Source: Pseudo-nitzschia pungens (Eukaryota > Bacillariophyta > Bacillariophyceae > Bacillariales > Bacillariaceae). Taken from it: a stretch of 64,000 nucleotides of DNA. Shown in pieces: positions 1 to 9,707 of this stretch. How positions within the stretch are numbered: the first letter of the stretch is position 1; each line of letters begins with the position of its first letter. The notes beneath the pieces were generated by a model. The model was not told the DNA's origin, did not search any database, and was given only the letters and a program-made list of their open reading frames with translations. The position numbers and the translations under genes were made by a program. The stretch spans positions 2,170,001-2,234,000 of the forward strand of contig CM074759.1 in the NCBI GenBank assembly GCA_037355855.1, in the 5' to 3' direction.

Positions 1-594
1 ATGAAGGAAATCCTGGACACCAGTATGACACACACCCAGAGGGACAAACTGGAACACATTGGATGGGACGTCTTTGCCCACTCCTTCAACACCACCATCG
101 ATAAACTCGAAAACTTAGAAACCACCATCCGAAACGAAGAAGAACTTCGCAAACGGATCACCGAACTGGAAAAACAAAACGGTGGAACCAAGAAGAACTC
201 CAAGGCCACTTCTGGGGGAGGAAACAGCAAGTCTCCCAACAAAAAGAAGCGCCCAATGGACAATAACAAGCAACTATGCAAAATTTGTGGCAAGACCCAC
301 GCCGGCAAATGCTGGAAACTAACCGGAGGACCACCCAAGAAGGGGAAATTTGACCGGGAAACCATCAATCTGCTCAAGGAGCATTTTGTGGCAAAAGAAG
401 ACTCGGACACCGAGCAACACTCCAAACCCCACTGGGGAAGGAACCTCTCCAACCACGAGTACTCCTATGTACTGGCCACGGCCCAAGCTGATCATGAAGT
501 CTCTGACGACGAGATTGATATCTCGGACAGAGAACTCAAGGAGTACAGGAGAAAATACAAGAAAACCTTCAAAAAGAAGGGATCCCACAAATGA
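1..594 (+). CDS. Gag polyprotein, C-terminal part (copy A, partial)
   Basis: The visible 197 residues match the last ~195 residues of the intact Gag of copy B, with A about two residues longer near the zinc knuckle. The true start is off the window; the ATG at base 1 is internal. A knuckle near residues 93-104 has spacing CX2CX3HX3C, shorter than the usual CX2CX4HX4C. A Lys/Asn-rich linker precedes it and a very basic tail (KKTFKKKGSHK) closes the protein. The frame ends at UGA (592-594), directly followed in the same frame by the AUG of pol. Gag would package element RNA in cytoplasmic particles. Confidence 0.85.
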   Translation: MKEILDTSMTHTQRDKLEHIGWDVFAHSFNTTIDKLENLETTIRNEEELRKRITELEKQNGGTKKNSKATSGGGNSKSPNKKKRPMDNNKQLCKICGKTHAGKCWKLTGGPPKKGKFDRETINLLKEHFVAKEDSDTEQHSKPHWGRNLSNHEYSYVLATAQADHEVSDDEIDISDRELKEYRRKYKKTFKKKGSHK

Positions 595-3500
595 ATGGCC
601 GACGCCATCCACACCGGACCACGCATCATCAATCGATTTGCGGACGTCTGTGTGGAGGTGCTGGACCACAAGGGAAGGGGGAGGATGCTCCGGGGCCTAC
701 TGGACTCAGGATGCTCCAAGTCCATAATCCTAAAACACTTTGTCGACCGAAGTCAACTTACGAACCGGGACCAACGATCTGTCACCTATAACACCTATGG
801 GGGCAAATTTCGAACAAAGTCCGCGGCTTCAGTGGGACTGAAGTTGATAGAGTTTTCAAACTCAAAGACCATCAAGTGGACCTTCCAAGTGGATGAGTAT
901 CATCACCACGAGGAGGTACCCTATGACGTGATCATAGGATCTGACCTAATGGCACAATTGGGACTGGATATCAAATACAGCTCCCAAACAATCTCGTGGC
1001 AAGGTGACTCCATCCCCATGAAGGGGATGGGGGAACTCTCTGACCCGGACAAATGTGAGGCAGTATTCTTTGCCAACACACAGAGTCCGATCCTCCAACA
1101 GGAGGAAGAAAGGCAAGCCAAGATCCTGGACGCCGACTACTCCAAAGTAGATATAGACTCCATGGTCAACGACCTGGAGATCACAGACGCGTCTAAGGAG
1201 GCCCTGAAGAAAACATTGAAGAAGTTCCCCACACTCTTTGGAGGAGGTCTGGGACTGCTCAAGAATATTGAACCGGTATCTATTGAACTCCAACCAGGGG
1301 TTAAACCGGTCAGGCAGAGGTACTATTCAGTACCCCATGCCTTTGAACAAGCACTCCGGAAGGAAATCAACAGGCTCTGTGACATTGGAGTCCTGGAGAA
1401 ACTTCCACATGATGATGACTCACCATGGGCATCACCGACGTTCTGTCAACCCAAAAAGACAGGGGACATACGAGTCCTTACGGATTTTCGGAAGATGAAT
1501 GCAGCCATTCAACGAAAGCCGTTCCCTCTACCACGCATTGGGGAAACCATCCAAAGACTACAAAAGTTCAAATCAGCTACGGCGCTGGACTTGTCCCAAG
1601 GATACTATACCATCCCCATCTGCAAGGAGAGCCAAAAGATTTGCTCTACCATTTTACCATGGGGAAAGTATGCCTACAAGAGACTGGCAATGGGAATCGC
1701 ATGCGCACCGGATATCTTCCAGTCCGTCATGATGAACCTCCTAGGGGATCTGGACTACGTCCTTGTCTACATCGATGATATTCTAATCATTCAACGCGAG
1801 GGGGAATCTGAGCAGGATCACCTCGACAAAATCGATACAGTCCTACAGAGACTGGATGATGCTGGCTTTCGCGCCAACCTCAGAAAATCCTTCTTCATGC
1901 AAAAAGAAGTGGAATATCTGGGATTTCTGTTAACAACAGAGGGCATTCAGCCCCAGCCAAAGAAGCTGGAGGCGATGAAGCGCCTCGAAGCCCCCAAGAA
2001 CACCAAGCAACTCAAGATGTTCCTTGGGATGGTCAATTTCTACAGGGACATGTGGAAGCGCCGCTCCCACATCCTGGCCCCCCTCAACAAGCTTGCGGGC
2101 AAGAAGGGGAAACTGAATTGGTACTGGGGCCCAGCAGAGCAGAAAGCTTTCATGGAGGCGAAGAGGATGCTCGCAGATGAAGCGAAACTCGCATTCCCGG
2201 ATTTTACGAAACCATTTCATCTCTACTCAGACGCCAGTGACAGGCAACTGGGAGCAACCGTATGCCAAGATGGCAAACCCCTTGGTTTCTACACAAGGAA
2301 ACTGAACTCAGCGCAGCTCAACTACACTGTCGGGGAAAAAGAACTCCTTGGTATAGTGGAAGGCTTGAAAGCGTTTGAAGGAATCCTACGAGGACAAGAT
2401 GTAACCATTCACACGGATCACCTGAACCTATTGTATCAGCAGATGCCGACCCAAAGAATGGTCCGGTGGAGACTCCTTATGGAGGAGTTCCACCCGGTAG
2501 TCAAGCATGTTGCCGGCAAAGAAAATGATGCAGCAGATGCGCTGTCCCGACTGGACATCACAGATGACCCAGCAGATACGGTGGAATGGCTACCACCAAA
2601 TAAGCCCCTCACCTACGCGGATGAGGAAGCGCACCTCCGGCAACTCCTATTCCCACTTGGAGAAGCACCGGAAGAATTCCAGGGCAATAGTGCATTCCCA
2701 CTTGCTCCGGACATGATTCAGTTCTACCAGCAGAAGGACACGAAAATCATGAATGCTTTGGAAAAAGACAAAGGCCTGACCACCAAACATGTGGAAGGTT
2801 TCAGTCTCATCCACAAAGAAGGCAAAATCCTGATTCCCGACAAGCTCAAACAAAGAGTGATGGAGTGGTACCACACAATGTTGGTGCACCCGGGGGAAAA
2901 GAGAATGGAACAGAGCATCCGCTCAGTCTTCACCTGGAAAGGCCTACGGAAGGACGTCCAGGACCTTTGTAAGCACTGCCACACGTGTCAGATGTTTAAG
3001 AAGAGTGGCCGGAAGAAGTATGGACTACTACCGGAAAAAGCAGCTGAGGTCATCAAATGGCAGAGGGTCAATGTGGACCTCTGGGGACCTGCAACTGTCC
3101 ACAACAAAAATGGTAAAGACTACCAAATCCATGTCCTCACCATGGTGGACCCAGTGACCGGATGGTTTGAACTGGCTCACCTGAAGGACTCCCCAAATGC
3201 AGCAGAAACTCAACGATTGCTAGACAGTACCTGGTTGGCAAGATATCCGCGCCCAAAGGAAATTGGCTTTGATGGCGGGAGTGAGTTCAAAGCAGAGTTC
3301 CAAGAGCTCTGCGAGAACATGGGGATGAAAAGAAAGCCCAGTGGGGCTTGGAACCCACAATCCAACTCGGTGTTGGAAAGGATCCATCAGGTATTAAAGG
3401 ACTGTCTGTTGTCCTTCAACCTGGAAAACAGGGACCTCCACGAGAAGGACCCTTTTGAGGAATTCACCACCAAGGCAGCGTATGCCATCAGAAGCGCCAT

Positions 3501-3864
3501 CCATACTACTTTGGGGTACTCCCCGGCACAATTGGTGTTTGGCAGAGACATGTTTATGCCGGTGAACTTCCCAGTGGATTGGGAAGCAATCCAAGCAAGG
3601 AAGCAGAAAAGCATCCACAAGAGCAACATCAGGGAGAACCAGAAGAGGATTCCCCATGTCTATAGAGAAGGAGACTATGTCACCCTGGAAAGGAAGGGCA
3701 TTATCCCGAAACTATCTTTCCCACGGCAAGGACCTTACAAGGTACTCAAGGCCCATGATAATGGAACTGTAACTATTGAAACTGCTCCCTTTGTAACCGA
3801 CCGGGTTAACATTAGGAGAGTACACCCCTATTATTGCAGGGATAGCACTGAATCGAACGAATAA
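595..3864 (+). CDS. Pol polyprotein: protease, reverse transcriptase, RNase H, integrase (copy A)
   Basis: The 1089-residue open frame holds, in order, an aspartic protease (LLDSGC, catalytic D37), reverse transcriptase (YIDD at 392-395), RNase H (LYSDASD, D546), integrase zinc finger (H760, H765, C792, C795), integrase core (D828, D893, E928; D-D-35-E spacing) and a GPY/F-type C-terminal module (RQGPYKVLKA). I see no chromodomain. It lies in the same frame as gag, separated only by one UGA. It is nearly identical to copy B pol, differing at roughly 15 residues by eye. The frame has no internal stops, so the enzyme set looks intact, although the element's 3' LTR is broken by copy B. Confidence 0.95.
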   Translation: MADAIHTGPRIINRFADVCVEVLDHKGRGRMLRGLLDSGCSKSIILKHFVDRSQLTNRDQRSVTYNTYGGKFRTKSAASVGLKLIEFSNSKTIKWTFQVDEYHHHEEVPYDVIIGSDLMAQLGLDIKYSSQTISWQGDSIPMKGMGELSDPDKCEAVFFANTQSPILQQEEERQAKILDADYSKVDIDSMVNDLEITDASKEALKKTLKKFPTLFGGGLGLLKNIEPVSIELQPGVKPVRQRYYSVPHAFEQALRKEINRLCDIGVLEKLPHDDDSPWASPTFCQPKKTGDIRVLTDFRKMNAAIQRKPFPLPRIGETIQRLQKFKSATALDLSQGYYTIPICKESQKICSTILPWGKYAYKRLAMGIACAPDIFQSVMMNLLGDLDYVLVYIDDILIIQREGESEQDHLDKIDTVLQRLDDAGFRANLRKSFFMQKEVEYLGFLLTTEGIQPQPKKLEAMKRLEAPKNTKQLKMFLGMVNFYRDMWKRRSHILAPLNKLAGKKGKLNWYWGPAEQKAFMEAKRMLADEAKLAFPDFTKPFHLYSDASDRQLGATVCQDGKPLGFYTRKLNSAQLNYTVGEKELLGIVEGLKAFEGILRGQDVTIHTDHLNLLYQQMPTQRMVRWRLLMEEFHPVVKHVAGKENDAADALSRLDITDDPADTVEWLPPNKPLTYADEEAHLRQLLFPLGEAPEEFQGNSAFPLAPDMIQFYQQKDTKIMNALEKDKGLTTKHVEGFSLIHKEGKILIPDKLKQRVMEWYHTMLVHPGEKRMEQSIRSVFTWKGLRKDVQDLCKHCHTCQMFKKSGRKKYGLLPEKAAEVIKWQRVNVDLWGPATVHNKNGKDYQIHVLTMVDPVTGWFELAHLKDSPNAAETQRLLDSTWLARYPRPKEIGFDGGSEFKAEFQELCENMGMKRKPSGAWNPQSNSVLERIHQVLKDCLLSFNLENRDLHEKDPFEEFTTKAAYAIRSAIHTTLGYSPAQLVFGRDMFMPVNFPVDWEAIQARKQKSIHKSNIRENQKRIPHVYREGDYVTLERKGIIPKLSFPRQGPYKVLKAHDNGTVTIETAPFVTDRVNIRRVHPYYCRDSTESNE

Positions 3865-3892
3865 CCAATTGTAACAGTACCATGGGGGAGCA

Positions 3893-3908
3893 TGCCGTGC
3901 ACCGGAAT
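3893..3908 (+). repeat. Copy A 3' LTR, first 16 bp
   Basis: The LTR starts TGCCGTGCACC and follows the purine tract at about 3884-3892. Its last five bases, GGAAT (3904-3908), are the target site used by copy B and recur at 9703-9707. The LTR continues at 9708. Confidence 0.88.
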
Positions 3909-4090
3909 TGCCATACCCCGGGTCTACTAATGAATAAAGTAGTGATATGCAAATTGTGAGCTCTATCAATTAGTCTATTGCTATTGCTTTCGATCGGCAT
4001 TTGGAATCGGCGATTCCAACGCCTCGCTAATTTATCCTCAACCTTAATCCAGTCCCGAGTAGACTCGTGACTGTATTCCGGTGCACGGCA
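3909..4090 (-). repeat. Copy B 3' LTR (182 bp)
   Basis: On the minus strand it reads TGCCGTGCACC...GGTATGGCA, with 4-bp inverted ends TGCC/GGCA. It contains a 19-base near-perfect palindrome at 4001-4019 (9-bp arms, one central base). By eye it matches 9521-9702 base for base. Confidence 0.95.
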
Positions 4091-4114
4091 TGCTCCTCCA
4101 TGGTACTGTAACAA

Positions 4115-7100
4115 TTACTTCTCTGGTTCAGGGCTATCCCTGCAATAATAGGGATGGACTCTCCTGATGTTAACCCGGTCAGTTACAAAAGGAGCAGTTT
4201 CAATAGTTACAGTTCCATTATCATGGGCCTTGAGCACCTTGTAAGGTCCTTGCCGTGGGAAGGATAGTTTTGGAATAATGCCCTTCCTTTCCAGGGTGAC
4301 ATAGTCTCCTTCTTTATAGACATGGGGGATCCTCTTCTGGTTTTCCCTGATGTTGCTCTTGTGGATGCTTTTCTGCTTCCTTGCTTGGATTGCTTCCCAA
4401 TCCACTGGGAAGTTCACCGGCATGAACATGTCTCTGCCAAACACCAATTGTGCCGGGGAGTACCCCAGAGTAGTATGGATGGCGCTTCTGATGGCATACG
4501 CTGCCTTGGTGGTGAATTCCTCAAAAGGGTCCTTCTCGTGGAGGTCCCTGTTTTCCAGGTTGAAGGACAACAGACAGTCCTTTAATACCTGATGGATCCT
4601 TTCCAACACCGAGTTGGATTGTGGGTTCCAAGCCCCACTGGGCTTTCTTTTCATCCCCATGTTCTCGCAGAGCTCTTGGAACTCTGCTTTGAACTCACTC
4701 CCGCCATCAAAGCCAATTTCCTTTGGGCGCGGATATCTTGCCAACCAGGTACTGTCTAGCAATCGTTGAGTTTCTGCTGCATTCGGGGAGTCCTTCAGGT
4801 GAGCCAGTTCAAACCATCCGGTCACTGGGTCCACCATGGTGAGGACATGGATTTGGTAGTCTTTACCATTTTTGTTGTGGACAGTTGCAGGTCCCCAGAG
4901 GTCCACATTGACCCTCTGCCATTTGATGACCTCAGCTGCTTTTTCCGGTAGTAGTCCATACTTCTTCCGGCCACTCTTCTTAAACATCTGACACGTGTGG
5001 CAGTGCTTACAAAGGTCCTGGACGTCCTTCCGTAGGCCTTTCCAGGTGAAGACTGAGCGTATGCTCTGTTCCATTCTCTTTTCCCCCGGGTGCACCAACA
5101 TGGTGTGGTACCACTCCATCACTCTTTGTTTGAGTTTGTCGGGAATCAGGATCTTGCCTTCTTTGTGGATGAGACTGAAACCTTCCACATTTTTGGTAGT
5201 TAGGCCTTTGTCTTTTTCCAAAGCATTCATGATTTTCGTGTCCTTCTGTTGGTAGTACTGAATCATGTCCGGAGCAAGTGGGAATGCACTATTGCCCTGG
5301 AATTCTTCCGGTGCTTCTCCAAGTGGGAATAGGAGTTGCCGGAGGTGCGCTTCCTCATCCGCGTAGGTGAGGGGCTTATTTGGTGGCAGCCATTCCACTG
5401 TGTCTGTTGGGTCATCTGTGATGTCCAATCGAGACAGTGCATCTGCTGCGTCATTGTCTTTGCCAGCAACGTGCTTGACTACCGGATGGAACTCCTCCAT
5501 GAGGAGTCTCCACCGGACCATTCTTTGGGTCGGCATCTGCTGATACAATAGGTTCAGGTGGTCCGTGTGAATGGTTACATCTTGTCCTCGTAGGATTCCT
5601 TCAAACGCTTTCAAGCCTTCCACTATACCAAGGAGTTCTTTTTCCCCGACAGTGTAGTTGAGCTGCGCTGAGTTCAGTTTCCTTGTGTAGAAACCAAGGG
5701 GTTTGCCGTCTTGGCATACGGTTGCTCCCAGTTGCCTGTCACTGGCGTCTGAGTAGAGATGAAATGGTTTCGTAAAATCCGGGAATGCGAGTTTCGCTTC
5801 ATCTGCGAGCATCCTCTTCGCCTCCATGAAAGCTTTCTGCTCTGCTGGGCCCCAGTACCAGTTCAGTTTCCCCTTCTTGCCCGCAAGCTTGTTGAGGGGG
5901 GCAAGGATGTGGGAGCGGCGTTTCCACATATCCCTGTAAAAATTGACCATTCCAAGGAACATCTTGAGTTGCTTGGTGTTCTTGGGGGCTTCGAGGCGCT
6001 TCATCGCCTCCAGCTTCTTTGGCTGGGGTTGAATGCCCTCTGTTGTTAGTAGAAAACCCAAATACTCCACTTCTTTTTGCATGAAGAAGGATTTTCTAAG
6101 GTTGGCTCGAAAGCCAGCGTCATCCAGTCTCTGTAGGACTGTATCGATTTTGTCGAGGTGATCCTGCTCAGATTCCCCCTCTCGTTGGATGATTAAGATG
6201 TCGTCGATGTAGACGAGGACATAGTCCAGGTCGCCGAGTAGGTTCATCATGACGGACTGGAAGATATCCGGTGCGCATGCAATCCCCATAGCCAATCGCT
6301 TGTAGGCATACTTCCCCCATGGCAGGATGGTAGAGCAAATCTTTTGGCTCTCCTTGCAAATGGGAATGGTGTAGTACCCTTGGGACAAGTCCAGTGCCGT
6401 GGCAGACTTGAATTTTTGTAGTCTTTGGATGGTTTCCCCTATTCGTGGTAGTGGGAATGGTTTCCGTTGAATTGCTGCGTTCATCTTCCGAAAGTCAGTG
6501 AGAACTCGTATGTCCCCAGTTTTCTTGGGTTGACAGAATGTCGGTGATGCCCATGGTGAGTCATCATCGTGTGGGAGTTTCTCCAGGACTCCGATATCAC
6601 AGAGCCTGTTGATTTCCTTCCGGAGGGCTTGTTCAAAGGCATGGGGTACTGAGTAGTACCTCTGCCTGACCGGTTTGACCCCAGGTTGGAGTTCGATAGA
6701 TACCGGTTCGATATTTTTGAGCAGTCCCAGGCCTCCTCCAAAGAGAGTAGGGAACTTCTTCAAAGTTTTCTTTAAGGCGTCCTTGGACTTGTCTGTGATC
6801 TCCAGATCAGTGACCATAGCGTCGATATCGACCTTGGAGTAATCTGCGTCCAGTATTTTGGCTTGCCTTTCTTCCTCCTGTTGCAGGATTGGACTTTGGG
6901 TGTTGGCAAAGAATACTGCCTCACACTTGTCCGGGTCGGAGAGCTCCCCCATGCCCTTCATGGGGATGGAGTCACCCTGCCAATTGATTGTTCGGGAGCT
7001 GTATTTAATATCCAGTCCCAATTGCGCCATCAGGTCGGATCCTATGATCATGTCGTAGGGTACCTCCTCGTGGTGATGGTACTCATCCACCTGGAAGGTC

Positions 7101-7384
7101 CATTTGATGGTCTTTGAGTTTGAGAATTCTATCAGCCTTAGTCCCACTGAAGCCGCAGACTTTGTTCGAAATTTGCCCCCATAGGTATTATAGGTAACAG
7201 ATCGTTGGTCCCGGTTCGTAAGTTGACTTCGGTCGACAAAGTGTTTTAGGATTATGGACTTGGAGCATCCTGAGTCCAGTAGGCCCCGGAGCATCCTCCC
7301 CCTTCCCTTGTGGTCCAACACCTCCACACACACGTCCGCAAATCGGTTAATTATGCGTGGTCCGGTGTGGATAGTGTCGGCCAT
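4115..7384 (-). CDS. Pol polyprotein: protease, reverse transcriptase, RNase H, integrase (copy B)
   Basis: A 1089-residue open frame with the same domain series as copy A: protease DSG near residue 37, RT YIDD near 392, RNase H DASD near 546, integrase HHCC finger near 760-795, D-D-35-E core ending at E928, and a GPY/F module at the C-terminus. Its AUG (7384-7382) directly follows the gag UGA in the same frame. Pol could therefore come from stop readthrough, giving a Gag-Pol fusion, or from termination and restart at the adjacent AUG. All catalytic residues named are present and no internal stop is seen. Confidence 0.95.
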   Translation of the reverse strand: MADTIHTGPRIINRFADVCVEVLDHKGRGRMLRGLLDSGCSKSIILKHFVDRSQLTNRDQRSVTYNTYGGKFRTKSAASVGLRLIEFSNSKTIKWTFQVDEYHHHEEVPYDMIIGSDLMAQLGLDIKYSSRTINWQGDSIPMKGMGELSDPDKCEAVFFANTQSPILQQEEERQAKILDADYSKVDIDAMVTDLEITDKSKDALKKTLKKFPTLFGGGLGLLKNIEPVSIELQPGVKPVRQRYYSVPHAFEQALRKEINRLCDIGVLEKLPHDDDSPWASPTFCQPKKTGDIRVLTDFRKMNAAIQRKPFPLPRIGETIQRLQKFKSATALDLSQGYYTIPICKESQKICSTILPWGKYAYKRLAMGIACAPDIFQSVMMNLLGDLDYVLVYIDDILIIQREGESEQDHLDKIDTVLQRLDDAGFRANLRKSFFMQKEVEYLGFLLTTEGIQPQPKKLEAMKRLEAPKNTKQLKMFLGMVNFYRDMWKRRSHILAPLNKLAGKKGKLNWYWGPAEQKAFMEAKRMLADEAKLAFPDFTKPFHLYSDASDRQLGATVCQDGKPLGFYTRKLNSAQLNYTVGEKELLGIVEGLKAFEGILRGQDVTIHTDHLNLLYQQMPTQRMVRWRLLMEEFHPVVKHVAGKDNDAADALSRLDITDDPTDTVEWLPPNKPLTYADEEAHLRQLLFPLGEAPEEFQGNSAFPLAPDMIQYYQQKDTKIMNALEKDKGLTTKNVEGFSLIHKEGKILIPDKLKQRVMEWYHTMLVHPGEKRMEQSIRSVFTWKGLRKDVQDLCKHCHTCQMFKKSGRKKYGLLPEKAAEVIKWQRVNVDLWGPATVHNKNGKDYQIHVLTMVDPVTGWFELAHLKDSPNAAETQRLLDSTWLARYPRPKEIGFDGGSEFKAEFQELCENMGMKRKPSGAWNPQSNSVLERIHQVLKDCLLSFNLENRDLHEKDPFEEFTTKAAYAIRSAIHTTLGYSPAQLVFGRDMFMPVNFPVDWEAIQARKQKSIHKSNIRENQKRIPHVYKEGDYVTLERKGIIPKLSFPRQGPYKVLKAHDNGTVTIETAPFVTDRVNIRRVHPYYCRDSPEPEK

Positions 7385-8782
7385 TCATTTGTGGGATCCC
7401 TTCTTCTTGAAGGTTTTCTTGTATTTTCTCCTGTACTCCTTGAGTTCTCTTTCAGATATGTCGACCTCGTCGTCAGAGACTTCGTGGTCGGCTTGGGCCG
7501 TTGCCAGCACATAGGAGTACTCGTGGTTGGAGAGGTTCCTTCCCCAGTGGGGTTTGGAGTGTTGCTCAGTGTCTGAGTCTTCTTTTGCCACGAAATGCTC
7601 CTTGAGCAGATTTATGGTCTCCCGGTCGAACTTCCCCTTCTTGGGGGGTCCTCCGGTTAGTTTCCAGCATTTGCCGGCGTGGGTCTTGCCACAAATTTTG
7701 CATAGTTGCTTCTCCATTGGGCGCTTCTTTTTGTTGGGAGACTTTCCATTTCCTCCCCCAGGAGTGGCCCTGGGGTTCTTCTTGGTTCCACCATTTTGTT
7801 TTTCCAGTTCGGTGATCCGTTTGCGAAGTTCTTCTTCGTTTCGGATGGTGGGTTCCAGGTTGTCGAGTTTGTCGATCGTGGTGTTGAAGGAATGGACAAA
7901 GACATCCCATCCAATGTGTTCCAGTTTGTCCCTCTGGGTGTGGGTCATGCTGGTGTCCAGGATTTCCTTCATCTCGTCGTGAGTGAAGCTGGAAGGTGCC
8001 ATTCCTGTGGCGGCGCCACTTTCCCAGAGACATTCTGGGAGGTAGCTTTGTAGTTCGGCCATTCGGTTGGCCCAGGCTCGGATGCCGTGTTTCATGTCGA
8101 CTCGCATCCCCCGCATAAAGCGGCGGAGGAGTATGTAGGAGCGTTTCCCGTTCATGTCATTGCCGAAGACTTTCAGCTTGAGGGCATACATGCATTCCTC
8201 GATGACATCCTTCTTGTACTCCTCTGATTGGTAGTACTTTGTGAGGGCATCGGGCACCTTCTTTTTGGGGATTGGAGCGCCGAGTTCCTCGGGCTCTGTT
8301 TCCTCATCCGATTTTGCCGTGGCAGTCGGTTTGGTTTTGTCGGTTTTCTGGGTGGGGTTCCCTTCGACCGGCTCCTTGGGCGTGCCAGCGGGAGCTTCTG
8401 TGGTTAGGTCGGTTATTGCGACTTTCTGGATCCTCGTTTGGACCAATTTGTTGTTGTGTGTCTTGTGACCTGGTTCGGCATAGTAGGACCGGCCCAGAGT
8501 CATTTGGACGATAGAGAGTGCCTCGTTGGAGAGGATCCGTTGGAGGACGTCCAGTTTCTGGTCCCCTTGGAGTTTGTCATTGCCAGCAATTTTCTGGTCA
8601 AAGTCTCTTTTCCAGATGATAAAGAGTTCCGGTCTTTCTGTGCCGGTAAGTACTTTCAGGTAGTCACTAAACGCGACCCCTCCCTTTTCACTTTCAATGT
8701 TCATTTTCACGGTGGTGGCATCTTCCGGCCAGTCCTCTCGTGTAAAGTTAAAGGGTTTCTGTTTGGTTCCTTTAGATGCCAT
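7385..8782 (-). CDS. Gag polyprotein (copy B, full length)
   Basis: This 465-residue protein starts MASKGTKQ and ends with the basic tail KKTFKKKGSHK. The N-terminal two thirds form the presumed capsid region, interrupted at about residues 120-175 by a Lys/Thr/Pro/Glu-rich, probably disordered stretch. Near residues 361-372 lies one zinc knuckle with unusual CX2CX3HX3C spacing, shared with copy A. A Lys/Asn-rich linker precedes it. The UGA stop is immediately followed by the in-frame pol AUG. The start is chosen as the first Met of the open frame, preceded by the long leader. Confidence 0.92.
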   Translation of the reverse strand: MASKGTKQKPFNFTREDWPEDATTVKMNIESEKGGVAFSDYLKVLTGTERPELFIIWKRDFDQKIAGNDKLQGDQKLDVLQRILSNEALSIVQMTLGRSYYAEPGHKTHNNKLVQTRIQKVAITDLTTEAPAGTPKEPVEGNPTQKTDKTKPTATAKSDEETEPEELGAPIPKKKVPDALTKYYQSEEYKKDVIEECMYALKLKVFGNDMNGKRSYILLRRFMRGMRVDMKHGIRAWANRMAELQSYLPECLWESGAATGMAPSSFTHDEMKEILDTSMTHTQRDKLEHIGWDVFVHSFNTTIDKLDNLEPTIRNEEELRKRITELEKQNGGTKKNPRATPGGGNGKSPNKKKRPMEKQLCKICGKTHAGKCWKLTGGPPKKGKFDRETINLLKEHFVAKEDSDTEQHSKPHWGRNLSNHEYSYVLATAQADHEVSDDEVDISERELKEYRRKYKKTFKKKGSHK

Positions 8783-9520
8783 GGTGAGTTAATCAGTCAG
8801 TTATTATATTTTAGTTTAATTAGTTACAGTATTTCTGTAAGTTGTTGTTTGGGTTGGAAATGAGCAAAAAGTGATTGCTCCAGTTTTTCCCCCTGAGGTT
8901 CACTTCCACGCGATACCCCGTGTTGTAACTGATTTTTCTCCCAGGCTTGTCCAGTGGTGGGAGTTGTTTCTCTCTTTGGCTCCCGGGAATCCTGTGGTTC
9001 TCCGGAGTTGTTTCTGTTTTTATTTCGTGGGATTCGATTCCCGTGGTTCTCCGGCGTTGCTTCCCTATTAAGCAATCACCGGGCCGGTCCCACTTCCTGT
9101 CTCCCGTGGGATTTAGTGGTGTTTAGGTATTTATTCTATACCTGTCCGGATATTTATATGTTCTGGTTTTGGTCGGCATACCCTTTTTGGTCTGTCCGTC
9201 CACTCAGTGTTGGTCCAATTAGTCCACTCACTGGATTATGTGTCTCTTTTTCGACACTCATTATTTTCGATTATTTCCATTGTCGACCATGGTCCTGTTT
9301 AGGTCCTTAGGTGTCTCTGTTGCTGCAGTTGCTCCCTGTAATCGAGCCAACTGTTGCTGGGGTTGGTATTCCTTAGTGCTGCAGACACCGGATGTCCTTC
9401 TCCCTGTTTGCTTCTACGCGCCTCCATTTTTTGGCAGTTTCTTCGGTCCCATCGGTTTGTCGACCGATCGGTCCCTTCTCTTGCTCATGGTCATCAGCGC
9501 TCAGCTTGATTTTAAAATCA
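8783..9520 (-). other. Copy B 5' leader with palindromic primer-site region
   Basis: About 740 bp without a convincing reading frame separate the 5' LTR from gag. Bases 9507-9520 (TGATTTTAAAATCA) form a perfect palindrome directly abutting the LTR, where a primer-binding site is expected. It does not begin TGG, the complement of a tRNA CCA end. The rest of the leader is A/G/C-rich on the sense strand and may hold packaging signals; none can be identified by eye. Confidence 0.6.
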
Positions 9521-9702
9521 TGCCATACCCCGGGTCTACTAATGAATAAAGTAGTGATATGCAAATTGTGAGCTCTATCAATTAGTCTATTGCTATTGCT
9601 TTCGATCGGCATTTGGAATCGGCGATTCCAACGCCTCGCTAATTTATCCTCAACCTTAATCCAGTCCCGAGTAGACTCGTGACTGTATTCCGGTGCACGG
9701 CA
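9521..9702 (-). repeat. Copy B 5' LTR (182 bp)
   Basis: Same length and sequence as the 3' LTR, with the same palindrome at 9613-9631. The internal side is immediately followed by a 14-base perfect palindrome (9507-9520) where a primer-binding site is expected. Transcription of copy B should begin in this repeat and run leftward. Confidence 0.95.
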
Positions 9703-9707
9703 GGAAT

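Larger units (their letters stand above)
3909..9702 (-). mobile_element. Full-length Ty3/gypsy-like LTR retrotransposon, copy B
   Basis: This 5794-bp element on the minus strand is complete. It has a 5' LTR (9521-9702), a leader of about 740 bp, gag (8782-7385), pol (7384-4115), a purine tract (about 4091-4100) and a 3' LTR (3909-4090). The two 182-bp LTRs look identical on direct reading, which indicates recent insertion. Target duplications GGAAT flank it at 3904-3908 and 9703-9707, inside copy A's 3' LTR. Both frames are open, so it may be competent to transpose; this is inferred from sequence only. Confidence 0.95.

Noticed and set aside
3865..4114. A 250-bp unique spacer between two inverted elements
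   Set aside because: It is fully explained by the ends of A (tract plus 16 bp of LTR) and B's 3' LTR and purine tract.
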